In this document: positions 42,639-51,474 of the stretch, in pieces
How the letters are laid out: each line of letters opens with the position of its first letter
Position numbering within the stretch: the first letter of the stretch is position 1
Assembly: GCA_009377445.1 (NCBI GenBank)
Contig: WHUA01000004.1
Span: forward strand, 21,273 to 85,272
Reading direction: 5' to 3'
Source: Alphaproteobacteria bacterium
GTDB taxonomy: Bacteria; Pseudomonadota; Alphaproteobacteria; UBA8366
Length of the DNA: 64,000 bases
The notes under the pieces: model-generated
Databases searched by the model: none
Told to the model about the DNA's origin: nothing
Seen by the model: only the letters and a program-made list of their open reading frames with translations
Translations under genes and position numbers: made by a program

Positions 42639-44011
42639 CGGACGTCGCACACATGGCGGCCGTCCGCCCGGCCGTTGCGCCGGTCGGCTTCGGCGAAGCA
42701 TTCCGCACCTGGCTCCGCGTCGGCCTGCTCAGCTTCGGCGGGCCGGCGGGGCAGATCGCGCTGATGCACCGCATCCTGGTCGAGGAAAAGAAGTGGATCA
42801 GCGAGCCGCGCTTCCTGCACGCGCTCAACTACTGCATGCTGCTGCCGGGGCCGGAGGCGCAGCAGCTCGCCGTCTATGTCGGCTGGCTGCTGCACCGCAC
42901 GCTGGGCGGGCTGGTCGCGGGCATATTGTTCGTGCTGCCGGGCGCGCTGGTGATCCTGGCGCTCAGCATCCTCTACGCCGGCTTTCGCGAGCTGACGATC
43001 GTCCAGGCGCTGTTCTTCGGTATCAAGGCGGCGGTGCTCGCCGTCGTCATCGAGGCCGTGATTCGCATCGGCAAGCGCGCGCTCAAGAACCACGCGATGT
43101 ATTCCATCGCGGCGGCGGCCTTCGTCGCGATCTTCTTTCTGGATGCGCCCTTTCCGCTCATCGTCGCCGCCGCCGCGATCGTCGGCTTCGTTGGCGGCCG
43201 CGCCCGGCCCGATCTCTTCGTGCTGAAATCCGGTCACGGCGACGCCGGCGATGACGATGCGCTGGACGGAGAGCGCTTCGCCCACACGCGGCCGTCACTC
43301 CCGCGCGCGGCTGCCGTTCTGGCGGCCGGCCTGGTTCTCTGGTTCGGGCCAATCGCCGCGCTCGCGGCGTCGTTCGGCGCAGACCACGTCTTCGTCGTGG
43401 AAGGGCTGTTCTTCAGCAAGATGGCGGTCGTCACCTTCGGCGGCGCCTACGCCGTGCTCGCCTATGTCGCGCAGCAGGCGGTCGAAACCTACCAGTGGCT
43501 CGCCCCCGGCGAGATGCTGGACGGCCTCGGGATGGCGGAGACGACGCCCGGCCCGCTGATCCTGGTATTGCAGTTCGTCGGCTTCATGGGGGCGTTCCGC
43601 AATCCGGGCGCGCTCGACCCGATGACGGCGGGCGTGATCGGCGCGGCGGTCGCCACCTGGGTCACCTTCGTGCCGTGCTTCCTGTGGATATTCCTCGGCG
43701 CGCCCTACATCGAGGCGCTGCGCGGCAAGGCGCTGCTGACCGCCGCGCTGTCGGCGATCACTGCCGCGGTAGTGGGCGTGATCCTCAACCTGGCCGTCTG
43801 GTTCGGCCTGCACGTCGTCTTCGCCGAGGTCGCCGAGCACCATGCCCTAGGCCTGCGGCTGCTGGTCCCGGTCTGGGAGACGCTCAACGTGGCGTCGCTG
43901 ATCCTCACGGCGGGCGCGCTGATCGCCATGCTCCGCTTCAAGGCGGGCATGATACCGACCCTGACGGCAACGGCGGCGCTGGGGGTGGTTTATGTTTATG
44001 CGATCGCATAG
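42635..44011 (+). CDS. chrA: Chromate efflux transporter ChrA
   Basis: A 458-residue long-chain CHR protein with two homologous CHR domains in the inner membrane. The first has RVGLLSFGGPAGQIALMHRILVEEKKW and LLPGPEAQQLAVYVGW; the second FSKMAVVTFGGAYAVLAYVAQQAVE and MAETTPGPLILVLQFVGF. It exports chromate (or sulphate-like anions) driven by the membrane potential. It is translationally coupled to the rhodanese-ChrB gene. Confidence 0.94.
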   Translation: MTDVAHMAAVRPAVAPVGFGEAFRTWLRVGLLSFGGPAGQIALMHRILVEEKKWISEPRFLHALNYCMLLPGPEAQQLAVYVGWLLHRTLGGLVAGILFVLPGALVILALSILYAGFRELTIVQALFFGIKAAVLAVVIEAVIRIGKRALKNHAMYSIAAAAFVAIFFLDAPFPLIVAAAAIVGFVGGRARPDLFVLKSGHGDAGDDDALDGERFAHTRPSLPRAAAVLAAGLVLWFGPIAALAASFGADHVFVVEGLFFSKMAVVTFGGAYAVLAYVAQQAVETYQWLAPGEMLDGLGMAETTPGPLILVLQFVGFMGAFRNPGALDPMTAGVIGAAVATWVTFVPCFLWIFLGAPYIEALRGKALLTAALSAITAAVVGVILNLAVWFGLHVVFAEVAEHHALGLRLLVPVWETLNVASLILTAGALIAMLRFKAGMIPTLTATAALGVVYVYAIA

Positions 44012-44041
44012 TGCATAGCCAATAGCGGAGTACGGGTCGCT

Positions 44042-45097
44042 TCAATGCGCGTTGCCGTGCCGATGGCGGTGATGCAGATCGGGATAGTGCGGGTGCCGAT
44101 GCACCATCGGCTCGTGCCGGTGCAAATGCGTATGCGGCTCGCCGGGCGGCGCATCCGGCCCGTGCTGATGCTGGTGATGCTCGTCATGAAGGTGGCGGTG
44201 ATCGTGTTCCATCGCCTCGTGCGAATGCTCGTGTTCGTGCCGTTCCGCAAGATGCAGCCACAGGCCAAGCGCCATCAGCCCGCCCGCAATCAGCAGCTTC
44301 ACCGTCAGAGGCTCGCCGAGCATGAACACGGCGAGCACGGCGCCGACGAACGGCGCGAGTGAGAAATACGCGCCGGTACGCGCAGCGCCGAGATGGCGCA
44401 GACCGAGCACGAAAAATGCGAGGCTCACGCCGTAACCCAGAAAGCCGACTCCGCCTGCTGCCAATAGGATGGGGGCCGGAGGAAAAGTCGCCCCATTCGC
44501 GAGGGCCAGAAGCAGATTGACGGCGCCGGCAACCAACCCCTTGAGCATCGCGATCTGTACGGGGTCGGCCGACGACAGCTTGCGCGTCAAGTTGTTGTCG
44601 ACTCCCCAGCAAAGGCAGGCGCCTGCAATCATCAGCGCGCCCCACTGGAAGGTTGCTTGCCCCTGCCAGGAAAGGAGGACGGCTCCGCCCAGAATCGCAA
44701 ACGCGCCCAACAGCAGCAGCCGGTCCACGTTCTCGCGAAATATCAGCCAGGCGATCCCCATCGTCGCCAAGCCTTCGAGGTTGAGCAGGAGCGAAGCGCC
44801 CGCTGCGTCGGTGCGGGCCAGGCCGAACATCAGCAACAACGGCCCCAAAATCCCACCGGCGAGGATCACGAGCGCAAGCCAAGGGGCGTCCGAACGGCGC
44901 AACGGCGCTTCGACGGCAGAAAACCGAAGGACGCCACGGGAAAGATGGACGGCCGCGAGGCCGATGCCAGCGCCGAGATAGAGCAATCCGGCCATCATCC
45001 AGGGATCGACGGCGCTCAAGAGCAGCTTGGCGAAAGGGGTACTTGCGCCGAACAGAACGGCGGAAAGCAGAGCGAGCGCAATACCGGTACGAACCAT
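44042..45097 (-). CDS. EamA/DMT transporter with His-rich C-terminal tail
   Basis: A 351-residue protein with ten hydrophobic segments in two EamA repeats (GASTPFAKLLLSAVDPW... and LLAAGGVGFLGYGVSLAF...). After the last helix the final 70 residues contain 25 histidines, mainly as H-x-H pairs, a likely metal-binding cytoplasmic tail. The substrate is unknown; the tail suggests metal (Ni, Co, Zn or Cu) transport or regulation of a permease by metal. It is convergent with chrA, 30 bp away. Confidence 0.87.
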   Translation of the reverse strand: MVRTGIALALLSAVLFGASTPFAKLLLSAVDPWMMAGLLYLGAGIGLAAVHLSRGVLRFSAVEAPLRRSDAPWLALVILAGGILGPLLLMFGLARTDAAGASLLLNLEGLATMGIAWLIFRENVDRLLLLGAFAILGGAVLLSWQGQATFQWGALMIAGACLCWGVDNNLTRKLSSADPVQIAMLKGLVAGAVNLLLALANGATFPPAPILLAAGGVGFLGYGVSLAFFVLGLRHLGAARTGAYFSLAPFVGAVLAVFMLGEPLTVKLLIAGGLMALGLWLHLAERHEHEHSHEAMEHDHRHLHDEHHQHQHGPDAPPGEPHTHLHRHEPMVHRHPHYPDLHHRHRHGNAH

Positions 45098-45135
45098 GAG
45101 GCTTTCTCTAACGCCTCGCTGTGCCGCTGTCTCGG

Positions 45136-45224
45136 CATGGATGCCCCGATCAAGTCGGGGTATGACGATTATATATTAAAATCAATTCCTTGCCATCACT
45201 CGCCGACTTGATCGGCGAGTCCAT
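45136..45224. repeat. Dispersed inverted-repeat element, family 3
   Basis: Terminal arms ATGGATGCCCCGATCAAGTC (left) and GACTTGATCGGCGAGTCCAT (right) enclose an AT-rich centre (ATTATATATTAAAATC). About 89 bp, in the gap between the EamA gene and the bicupin gene. Confidence 0.8.
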
Positions 45225-45235
45225 GAAGCGCCTCC

Positions 45236-46048
45236 TCACAACGCCTGCGTGGAAAACTCCGCCGGGCTGGTGATTTCGAGGATCTGGCAATCCGCCGAGC
45301 GCGAGAGCAGGTCGTGCGGCACGCCGGGCGGCTGATGGACGCAGTCGCCCGCCACGAGGTCGTGCACGCCGTGTGGGCCGTAGTCGAAGCGGCAGGTCCC
45401 GGCCAGCACGTAGACCATCTGGAAGTCGAGGTCGTGGCTGTGCAGCCCGGTCGGTCCCGGCATCGGCTCGCGGCAGCGGCTGACATGGGCGTTGACCCGC
45501 CCGCCGGTGGCGCGCGCGATGCCGAGGTCGCGGCGCTCCAGCCAGGGGCGCAGCGGATGGCTGGTGAAGGGGGTCTCGGACGCGCGGGACAGGCTGTAGC
45601 GGTCAATCCGGCCGGTCGAGGGGTCGGGCTCGACGAAGGGCTCGAGCTTCGCGTCGTAGGTCGGGAAGTCGAGCGGCGACACCACTTCCAGCACGTAGCA
45701 GTCGGCGCTGCGGTCGGCCTGCTGGTGGACGATGCCGGACGGCTGGTTGATGCAGTCGCCGGGCTCGACCCGGACCTCGCCGTACTGTGCGTACTCGAAG
45801 ACGGCCCAGCCCTTCAGCACGTAGACGACCTGGACGTCGAGGGTGTGGCGGTGCCGGCCGGTCCCGCCCGGCATGGCGCGAAGGGAGTGGCTGACGCTGG
45901 CGCGCCAGCGGCCGCCGGTCGCGTCCTTGATGCCGAGGTCGCGGTATTCGAGGAACGCGCGCAGCCCGTCGCCCTTGAATTCCGAATCCGCCGCCCGCGA
46001 GATGGAGAAGTTGTTTACGGGCGCGTCAGTCCGTGCCTCCGGTGCCAT
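45236..46048 (-). CDS. Bicupin protein
   Basis: A 270-residue protein made of two similar cupin domains (about 15-130 and 150-265). Metal-binding His pairs are visible in RHRHTLDVQ, PSGIVHQQ, GLHSHDLDF and PPGVPHDLL. Such proteins can be dioxygenases, isomerases or ligand sensors; the internal duplication is evident (DLGIKDATGGR versus DLGIARATGGR). It lies 20 bp downstream of a SIS-domain gene on the same strand. No specific function can be assigned. Confidence 0.83.
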   Translation of the reverse strand: MAPEARTDAPVNNFSISRAADSEFKGDGLRAFLEYRDLGIKDATGGRWRASVSHSLRAMPGGTGRHRHTLDVQVVYVLKGWAVFEYAQYGEVRVEPGDCINQPSGIVHQQADRSADCYVLEVVSPLDFPTYDAKLEPFVEPDPSTGRIDRYSLSRASETPFTSHPLRPWLERRDLGIARATGGRVNAHVSRCREPMPGPTGLHSHDLDFQMVYVLAGTCRFDYGPHGVHDLVAGDCVHQPPGVPHDLLSRSADCQILEITSPAEFSTQAL

Positions 46049-46068
46049 GCTCCCTCACCTTTCGATCC

Positions 46069-46662
46069 CTACTCGTTGTCGGTCCGGGCCATGCGGCCGA
46101 GATAGCCGCCGTGATGGCGCAGGCCGTATTCGTGCTTCGTGACGCCTTTGCGCTCCATCAGGGTCAGCGCCAGCGCGTCGCTGATCGCGTACATCACCGC
46201 CGTGCTCGCCGAGGGGGTGAGCCCGAGCGGGCACGGCTCCTTCACGTCCCCCATGTCGAGCACGATATCGCTGACCCGGCGCAGATCCGAATCCGGGTGC
46301 GACGTCACGCCGATTATGGTGCCCGATCCCAGGTTCCGGCTCAACTCCAGCGCCTCGATCACCTCGCGCGTCTTGCCGCTGGTGGAAAAGGCGACGATGC
46401 AGTCGCCCTCCGCAATCATGCCGAGGTCGCCATGCGCCGCCTCGCCCGGATGGACGAAGACGGCGGGCGTGCCGGTGGACGACAGCGTCACAGCGAGCTT
46501 GCGCGCGACCAGTCCGGCCTTGCCCATGCCGGTCGCCACGACCTTGCCCTCGCAGATGTAAAGCGCTTCGAGCGCGCGCTCGTAGGCATCGTTGATGTCG
46601 ATCGCGGATATCGCGGCGGCCTCGGCGGCGATGATCCGCCGCATGCGGTCCTGAACGGTCAT
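46069..46662 (-). CDS. SIS-domain sugar-phosphate isomerase-like protein
   Basis: A 197-residue protein consisting of one SIS domain like the N-terminal part of KdsD/KpsF arabinose-5-phosphate isomerases (VVATGMGKAGLVARKLAVTLSSTGTPAVFVHPGEAAHGDLG, then FSTSGKTREVIEAL). It lacks the C-terminal CBS pair of full-length KdsD. The substrate may be another phosphosugar. ATG 46662 starts the homology. It is apparently cotranscribed with the bicupin gene. Confidence 0.85.
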   Translation of the reverse strand: MTVQDRMRRIIAAEAAAISAIDINDAYERALEALYICEGKVVATGMGKAGLVARKLAVTLSSTGTPAVFVHPGEAAHGDLGMIAEGDCIVAFSTSGKTREVIEALELSRNLGSGTIIGVTSHPDSDLRRVSDIVLDMGDVKEPCPLGLTPSASTAVMYAISDALALTLMERKGVTKHEYGLRHHGGYLGRMARTDNE

Positions 46663-46800
46663 GGTGTCGGTACCCGGTTGATGGCCCGTATCGAAGGCCC
46701 GTGTTGATGGATCGCGGTGTTGCCACCGGCGCCACGCTGGCGCCGGCACCCTTCTATTAGCGCCCGCGAGGCGGCGCGCCAACAGGGAAGCGCGGCGGCC

Positions 46801-47754
46801 CTATTTCGGGATGTCCAGCGCGAGCGTCTTCCCTTGTCCGTCGCGCATGACCGTCACGTCGATCCGATCGCCCGGCCGATGCAGGTAGATGGCCGTCAGC
46901 GCATCGCTGCGGCTGCGGATCGCGCGGCCGGCAATCGCCGTGATCACGTCGCCGGTCCGGAAGCCGGCGCGCTCCGCCGCATCGCCGCTTTCCACCGCGG
47001 CGATGCGAAGGCCGGCGAGGGTGCGGCGTTCGGCGCGCGGCAAGGCGGTGAGCCGGAATCCCGCATACGCGGGTATCACCTCGCCATGCGCCACCAGATC
47101 GTCGACCACCCGGCTCAGCAAGGCCGTCGAGATCGCGAAATTGACGCCGATATTGGCGTCCGCGGAGCGTGTGAAGATCGCCGCGACCAGCCCGACCAGC
47201 GCGCCCGAGCCGTCGACCAGCGCGCCGCCCGAGGAGCCCGGATTGAGCACCGCGTCGGTCTGGATGAAATCCTCGATCATGTTGAAGCCCATGCCGGTGC
47301 GGCGCACGGCGGACACGACGCCGCAGGTCACCGACAGCCCCATTCCAAAAGGATCGCTCACCGTGCAGACGCGGGCGCCGAGCGGCGGCTCCTTGCCCAG
47401 CGCAAGCGGCGGCAGGGCCTCCGCAACCTTCAGCAGCGCGATGTCGGTCGTCTCGTCGCTGCCGACGACTTCGGCCGGCAGCTCCCGCCCGTCGGCAAGA
47501 CGCACGAAAACCTGCCGCGCGTTCAGCACCACATGATGGTTGGTGGCAATGTAGCCGCCGGGGCGAATGACGACGCCGCTGCCGCTGCGCTCCTCGCCGC
47601 GGACGTCGCCCGGCTGCGGCTTGGGCGTGCCGGGCTCACGGACAGGAATGACCGAGACGACCGACTGCAGCACGGACGGCTTGAATGCAACGCCGTCCGC
47701 CGCCGCCGGCCCGCCGAACAGGACCAGCAGAACGACTAAAGGAACATATGGCAT
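46801..47754 (-). CDS. HtrA/DegP-like S1C serine protease with PDZ domain
   Basis: A 317-residue periplasmic protease. A signal peptide (MPYVPLVVLLVLFGGPAAA) precedes a trypsin-like domain with triad His74 (TNHHVV), Asp104 (TTDIAL) and Ser175 (NPGSSGG), and then one PDZ domain (ERAGFRTGDVITAIAGRAI). ATG 47754 was chosen for the signal peptide and a G-rich site upstream, although the frame is open to 47805. It is likely a stress or quality-control protease; only one PDZ separates it from DegP. Confidence 0.9.
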   Translation of the reverse strand: MPYVPLVVLLVLFGGPAAADGVAFKPSVLQSVVSVIPVREPGTPKPQPGDVRGEERSGSGVVIRPGGYIATNHHVVLNARQVFVRLADGRELPAEVVGSDETTDIALLKVAEALPPLALGKEPPLGARVCTVSDPFGMGLSVTCGVVSAVRRTGMGFNMIEDFIQTDAVLNPGSSGGALVDGSGALVGLVAAIFTRSADANIGVNFAISTALLSRVVDDLVAHGEVIPAYAGFRLTALPRAERRTLAGLRIAAVESGDAAERAGFRTGDVITAIAGRAIRSRSDALTAIYLHRPGDRIDVTVMRDGQGKTLALDIPK

Positions 47755-47919
47755 CTTTGCCCCACTCCGCCTGAATGCCGATTGCGGCATAGGTATATGG
47801 GCCAACCCGCCGCGACAGCAACGCGCCGCCGCAGAAATTTAATTTGCCTGTACCCGCGGGCGGCGGCCGCTAATATCGGCACATCGGCGAGAAGATGATG
47901 GCAATGCGGCCGCAGGAAA

Positions 47920-48678
47920 ATGAGCGAGGAAAGCCTCAGCACGAGCTTGTCGCTGCCGCCGGCGTACCGGCCGGCCGTCGCCGACGATGTCCGTGGCGCG
48001 CTGGCGACCGCAGCAGCCTTGGCAGCCGGCGGCGCCGACCCCGGCACATTCGTCTGGGCGCGGCGGAACGACGCGGTCGATTGCGCCATCGTGCTGGCGC
48101 CGGAAGAATCGCTGATCCGATCGCTGCGTGTCGCCTACGTGACCATGGCGGCAGTTGGCGACGCCCTGGGTACGCTGATCCCGCCGGCCGTGCCGGTCGC
48201 CTTTGGCTGGCCGGATAGAATTCTCGTCAACGGCGCCTCGGTCGGCGGCATTCGGCTCCTTGCGCAGGACCCGTCCAGGACCGAAGCGGTGCCGGATTGG
48301 ATGATCACGGGCTTCACGTTGCGTCTCAGGGCGCCTTCCCGTCGCGGCGAGCCCGGGCGCCAGCCGGCCCGCACGACGCTGGAGACGGAGGGCTGCGGCG
48401 ATGTCTCTTCCGGCGCGCTTCTGGAGTGTTTCGCGCGGCATTTCCTCTCGTGGATGAACCGCTGGGAGGACGACGGCTTCGCCCCGGTCGAAGCGGCCTG
48501 GCTGGCGCGCGCAGCGGGCTACGGCGCGAGGAACATGGGGCTGGAACTCGGGGGCCGGTGGGCCGGGCGCAATCTTCTCGGCATCGATGCGAACGGCGGC
48601 GCAATCTTTTCCGAAGACGGCAAGGAAACGCGCCGCCCCCTCGCCGACATCCTCGCGGGGCCTACATGGAAGATTTGA
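47920..48678 (+). CDS. Biotin/lipoate protein ligase-like protein (DUF4444)
   Basis: A 252-residue protein with the biotin/lipoate ligase-like fold in its first ~190 residues (LPPAYRPAVADDVRGALATA; FVWARRNDAVDCAIVLAPEE; VAFGWPDRILVNGASVGGIRL) and a short SH3-like DUF4444 end (RNMGLELGGRWAGRNLLGID). The exact acyl acceptor is unknown. It starts a plus-strand trio with DUF6352 and DUF6494 genes (gaps 16 and 20 bp), next to moaA and the formate dehydrogenase genes, suggesting a role in that system. Confidence 0.8.
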   Translation: MSEESLSTSLSLPPAYRPAVADDVRGALATAAALAAGGADPGTFVWARRNDAVDCAIVLAPEESLIRSLRVAYVTMAAVGDALGTLIPPAVPVAFGWPDRILVNGASVGGIRLLAQDPSRTEAVPDWMITGFTLRLRAPSRRGEPGRQPARTTLETEGCGDVSSGALLECFARHFLSWMNRWEDDGFAPVEAAWLARAAGYGARNMGLELGGRWAGRNLLGIDANGGAIFSEDGKETRRPLADILAGPTWKI

Positions 48679-48694
48679 CGGGACGCGCGTAACC

Positions 48695-49705
48695 ATGCCC
48701 GACTTCTGGCTTTCCTCGGGATATCATTTGCTCGCGCGCAACGCGGAGGGCCGCCTCGCCGTCACCGGCGATTTCCTCCGCGCCTATTTCGCGCGCCCCG
48801 AGATTTGCCCCGTCGAAGAATCCTGCGCAAATGAAACCGGCCTGCATGAAGCGCTTCTCCACGACCCGCTCCTGCCGGTAACCGAAGCGCAGATCGCCGC
48901 GATGGCCGATCCGGATGCGCGGGAGAATTACCATCACGTCCTGGCGTTCCGCGACCATCTGCTGGCGCACCGCAGCATCGAGGAAGCCTATCTCTCCCTG
49001 TTCCAGGGCGGGATAGGCGTGCCGCCGCTGTTCGTCGAGCAACTCGCCCATGCGATCCTGCGCGGCATCCTCGACGGCTGCGAGGATCCTTTCCATCCGC
49101 GCGCGGCGGAGCTGCTGTTCCGCAGCCAGCGCCTTACGCGGCAGGACGGCGCGATCATGCTGGCGGACGAGGACACGGTCGGCATGTACGCGGAGACGGG
49201 AGGACTGGGCGCGCTGGGCCAGCTCCTGCAAAGGGCCGACACGCCCGCCCGCACGGTGGAGCTCGACGTCCTGACCGAGGAGAACGCGGCGCTCTACTGG
49301 GCGCGCTCGGACCGTTTCGACACCGTGCTCGACATCAGCTTCACGCGGCCCGGCCTCGACGCGCTCTGCCGCGTGCTGGAAAGCTGGATCGCGCATATGC
49401 TCGGCGTCGAGGCCCGCATCCAGCCGGTGCAGCGGATCAGCGACGAGCGCTGGGCTTGGCATGTCGGCCTGGACGGCGTGGCCACCGCCCTGCTCAACGA
49501 CCTCTACAACGGGCTGGAGGTCGAGGAAGCGCGGCTTGGGCGGCTGGTGACGCTGTTCCGCATGGAGATCGCCGATCCGAGCCTGGTGCGGCCCGCCATA
49601 GCGGGGCGCCCGGTCTATCTCGGCATGGCGGTCGACGGCAACGGCGCGCTTCGCCTGAAGCCGCAAAACCTGCTGTTCAACCTGCCGCTTGCCGGCTCAT
49701 CCTGA
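48695..49705 (+). CDS. DUF6352 family protein
   Basis: A 336-residue cytoplasmic protein without signal or membrane segment. It starts MPDFWLSSGYHLLARN, and I recognise it as the uncharacterised DUF6352 type. No catalytic motif could be identified; the C-terminal ~100 residues (VQRISDERWAWHVGLD...) are mixed alpha/beta. Tight spacing on both sides argues for joint function with the ligase-like protein and the small DUF6494 protein. Confidence 0.75.
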   Translation: MPDFWLSSGYHLLARNAEGRLAVTGDFLRAYFARPEICPVEESCANETGLHEALLHDPLLPVTEAQIAAMADPDARENYHHVLAFRDHLLAHRSIEEAYLSLFQGGIGVPPLFVEQLAHAILRGILDGCEDPFHPRAAELLFRSQRLTRQDGAIMLADEDTVGMYAETGGLGALGQLLQRADTPARTVELDVLTEENAALYWARSDRFDTVLDISFTRPGLDALCRVLESWIAHMLGVEARIQPVQRISDERWAWHVGLDGVATALLNDLYNGLEVEEARLGRLVTLFRMEIADPSLVRPAIAGRPVYLGMAVDGNGALRLKPQNLLFNLPLAGSS

Positions 49706-49725
49706 AACCGAAAGGGAGAATATCC

Positions 49726-49932
49726 ATGGACGAAGACGTCTTCAACATGAGCATCCGCAAATTCCTGAAGAAGGTCGGCGTGACCTCGCAGCGCGAAATC
49801 GAAACCGCGGTGCGCGACGCCGTCGCCGCGGGCAAGCTCAAGGGCGACGAGGCGCTCAAGGCCAAGGTCACGCTAACCCTCGACAAGGTCGGGCTGTCGG
49901 TGAACATCGACGGCAATGTCGAGCTGAAATAG
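49726..49932 (+). CDS. DUF6494 family small protein
   Basis: A 68-residue hydrophilic protein, MDEDVFNMSIRKFLKKVGV..., with a helical first half and a beta-hairpin-like end (KVTLTLDKVGLSVNIDGNVE). It is preceded by the ribosome-binding site AAAGGGAGAA. It matches what I recall of DUF6494, of unknown function. It is the last gene of the trio and converges on moaA. Confidence 0.78.
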   Translation: MDEDVFNMSIRKFLKKVGVTSQREIETAVRDAVAAGKLKGDEALKAKVTLTLDKVGLSVNIDGNVELK

Positions 49933-49957
49933 GCGGCGCGCCGCCGCGCCGTGAAAG

Positions 49958-50965
49958 CTACCCGCCGGTCGTGCTCATGTGGCGGCTGACCGACGACAGG
50001 CTGCGGCGGCGGTCGATGACGAAGTCGTGGCCCTTCGGCTTGCGGCCGATGGCCTCGTCGATCGCGTCCATCAGGAGCTCGTCGCCCTCGCTGGCGCGGA
50101 CCGGCGTCCGCAGGTCGGCCGCATCCTCCTGCCCCAGGCACATGTAGAGCGTGCCGGTGCAGGTCAGGCGGACCCGGTTGCAGGACTCGCAGAAATTATG
50201 GGTCATCGGCGTGATGAAGCCGATGCGCTGGCCCGTTTCGCGGCAGATCACGTAGCGCGCGGGGCCGCCGCTCGAATAGTCGATCGGCTCCAGCGTCCAG
50301 CGCTTGTTCAGCTCGGCGCGCACCATCGACAGCGGCAGATACTGATCGAGCCGCGTTTCGCCGCCGATATCCCCCATCGGCATCACCTCGATAAAGGTGA
50401 GGTCGAAGCCGTTCTCGCCGCACCAGGCGACGAGATCATGGAATTCGCCGTCGTTGACGCCCTTGAGCGCGACGCAGTTGATTTTGACCTTGAGACCGGC
50501 TTCCTTGGCGGCCTCGAGCCCCTTCATCACCTGGTCGTACTTGCCCCAGCGCGTGATCGCCAGGAACTTCTCGGGCATCAGCGTGTCGAGCGAGACATTG
50601 ATCCGGCGCACGCCGTAACCCGCAATCTCGCCTGCGAAACGCCCGAGCTGGCTGCCGTTGGTGGTCACGGTCAGCTCATCCAGGCCGCCCGCCTTCAGGT
50701 GCCGGGAAAGGCTCGCGAACAGGGACATGATATCGCGCCGGACGAGCGGCTCCCCGCCGGTGAGACGCAGCTTGCGGACCCCGCGCCGGACGAAGGCGCT
50801 GCACACGCGATCCAGCTCCTCCAGCGTCAGAAGCTCGGCCCGCGGCAGAAAGGTCATCTCTTCCGACATGCAGTAGACGCAACGGAAGTCGCACCGGTCC
50901 GTCACGGAAACCCGGAGATAGCTGATGCCGCGCCCAAATGGATCGATAAGCTTCTGGCGCTCCAT
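49958..50965 (-). CDS. moaA: GTP 3',8-cyclase
   Basis: Radical SAM enzyme for the first step of molybdenum-cofactor synthesis, GTP to 3',8-cyclo-GTP; 335 residues. The N-terminal cluster motif CDFRCVYC (Cys25, 29, 32), the C-terminal cluster [13 protein letters not shown]...C, and the terminal Gly-Gly (STTGG) needed for activity are all present. Its location fits supply of Mo cofactor to the nearby formate dehydrogenase. ATG 50965 opens the domain; upstream extension is unsupported. Confidence 0.96.
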   Translation of the reverse strand: MERQKLIDPFGRGISYLRVSVTDRCDFRCVYCMSEEMTFLPRAELLTLEELDRVCSAFVRRGVRKLRLTGGEPLVRRDIMSLFASLSRHLKAGGLDELTVTTNGSQLGRFAGEIAGYGVRRINVSLDTLMPEKFLAITRWGKYDQVMKGLEAAKEAGLKVKINCVALKGVNDGEFHDLVAWCGENGFDLTFIEVMPMGDIGGETRLDQYLPLSMVRAELNKRWTLEPIDYSSGGPARYVICRETGQRIGFITPMTHNFCESCNRVRLTCTGTLYMCLGQEDAADLRTPVRASEGDELLMDAIDEAIGRKPKGHDFVIDRRRSLSSVSRHMSTTGG

Positions 50966-51128
50966 CCTCAGATGACCTTCCGATCTTTCCCTTTGCCCCG
51001 CCGCCGGGCTTGTCACTTATCTATTCGTCCTGGCGGCGAATTCCAGCATAATAGTGGACGGGTAGATATGCACGCGTAAGTCGTTGTCGCAAGAACCGCA
51101 TCTAACCCTATACGAAAGCTGAGAAAAG

Positions 51129-51449
51129 GTGAACAGCCCGGGAAACCGCCGCTTTCTGGACGGACCTTATGCCCGCCTCGCCGCGCTGGCGTGTTTCGCG
51201 CTTTCGGCGAGCGCGCTGGCCTATGTTCACCGCGACGACCTGTTCGCTTCGAAAACCGCTCCCGCAGCCGCCGGGGACGACCCCTTTTCCCGCTGCTTCC
51301 GGGAGGGAGCCGCCGCGATCGAAAAGATGGTGTCCGACAAGTCGATCGGCGCGGAGCAGGCCGCGCTTTTCCGCCAGCGCGCCGAAGCGCGCTGCCGCGC
51401 CCAGTCGGGCGGCGGCGGCGGCCCGCCGGGCCTGCCCCCGGTGCGGTAG
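51129..51449 (+). CDS. Small secreted hypothetical protein
   Basis: A 106-residue product from a GTG start. A hydrophobic stretch (LAALACFALSASALAY, about 16-31) acts as signal or anchor; the rest is a short helical region with two cysteines (SRCFREGAA and EARCRAQ) and a Gly/Pro-rich end. No family is recognised. It lies alone on the plus strand between moaA and the polyferredoxin gene. The two Cys could pair in the periplasm. Confidence 0.55.
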   Translation: MNSPGNRRFLDGPYARLAALACFALSASALAYVHRDDLFASKTAPAAAGDDPFSRCFREGAAAIEKMVSDKSIGAEQAALFRQRAEARCRAQSGGGGGPPGLPPVR

Positions 51450-51474
51450 ACGCGCGTCCGCGACGTGGGGACCG

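Noticed and set aside
46069..46782. A longer N-terminus for the SIS-domain protein starting at 46782.
   Set aside because: Homology starts at 46662 and the extra 40 residues are Arg/Pro-rich without family similarity.
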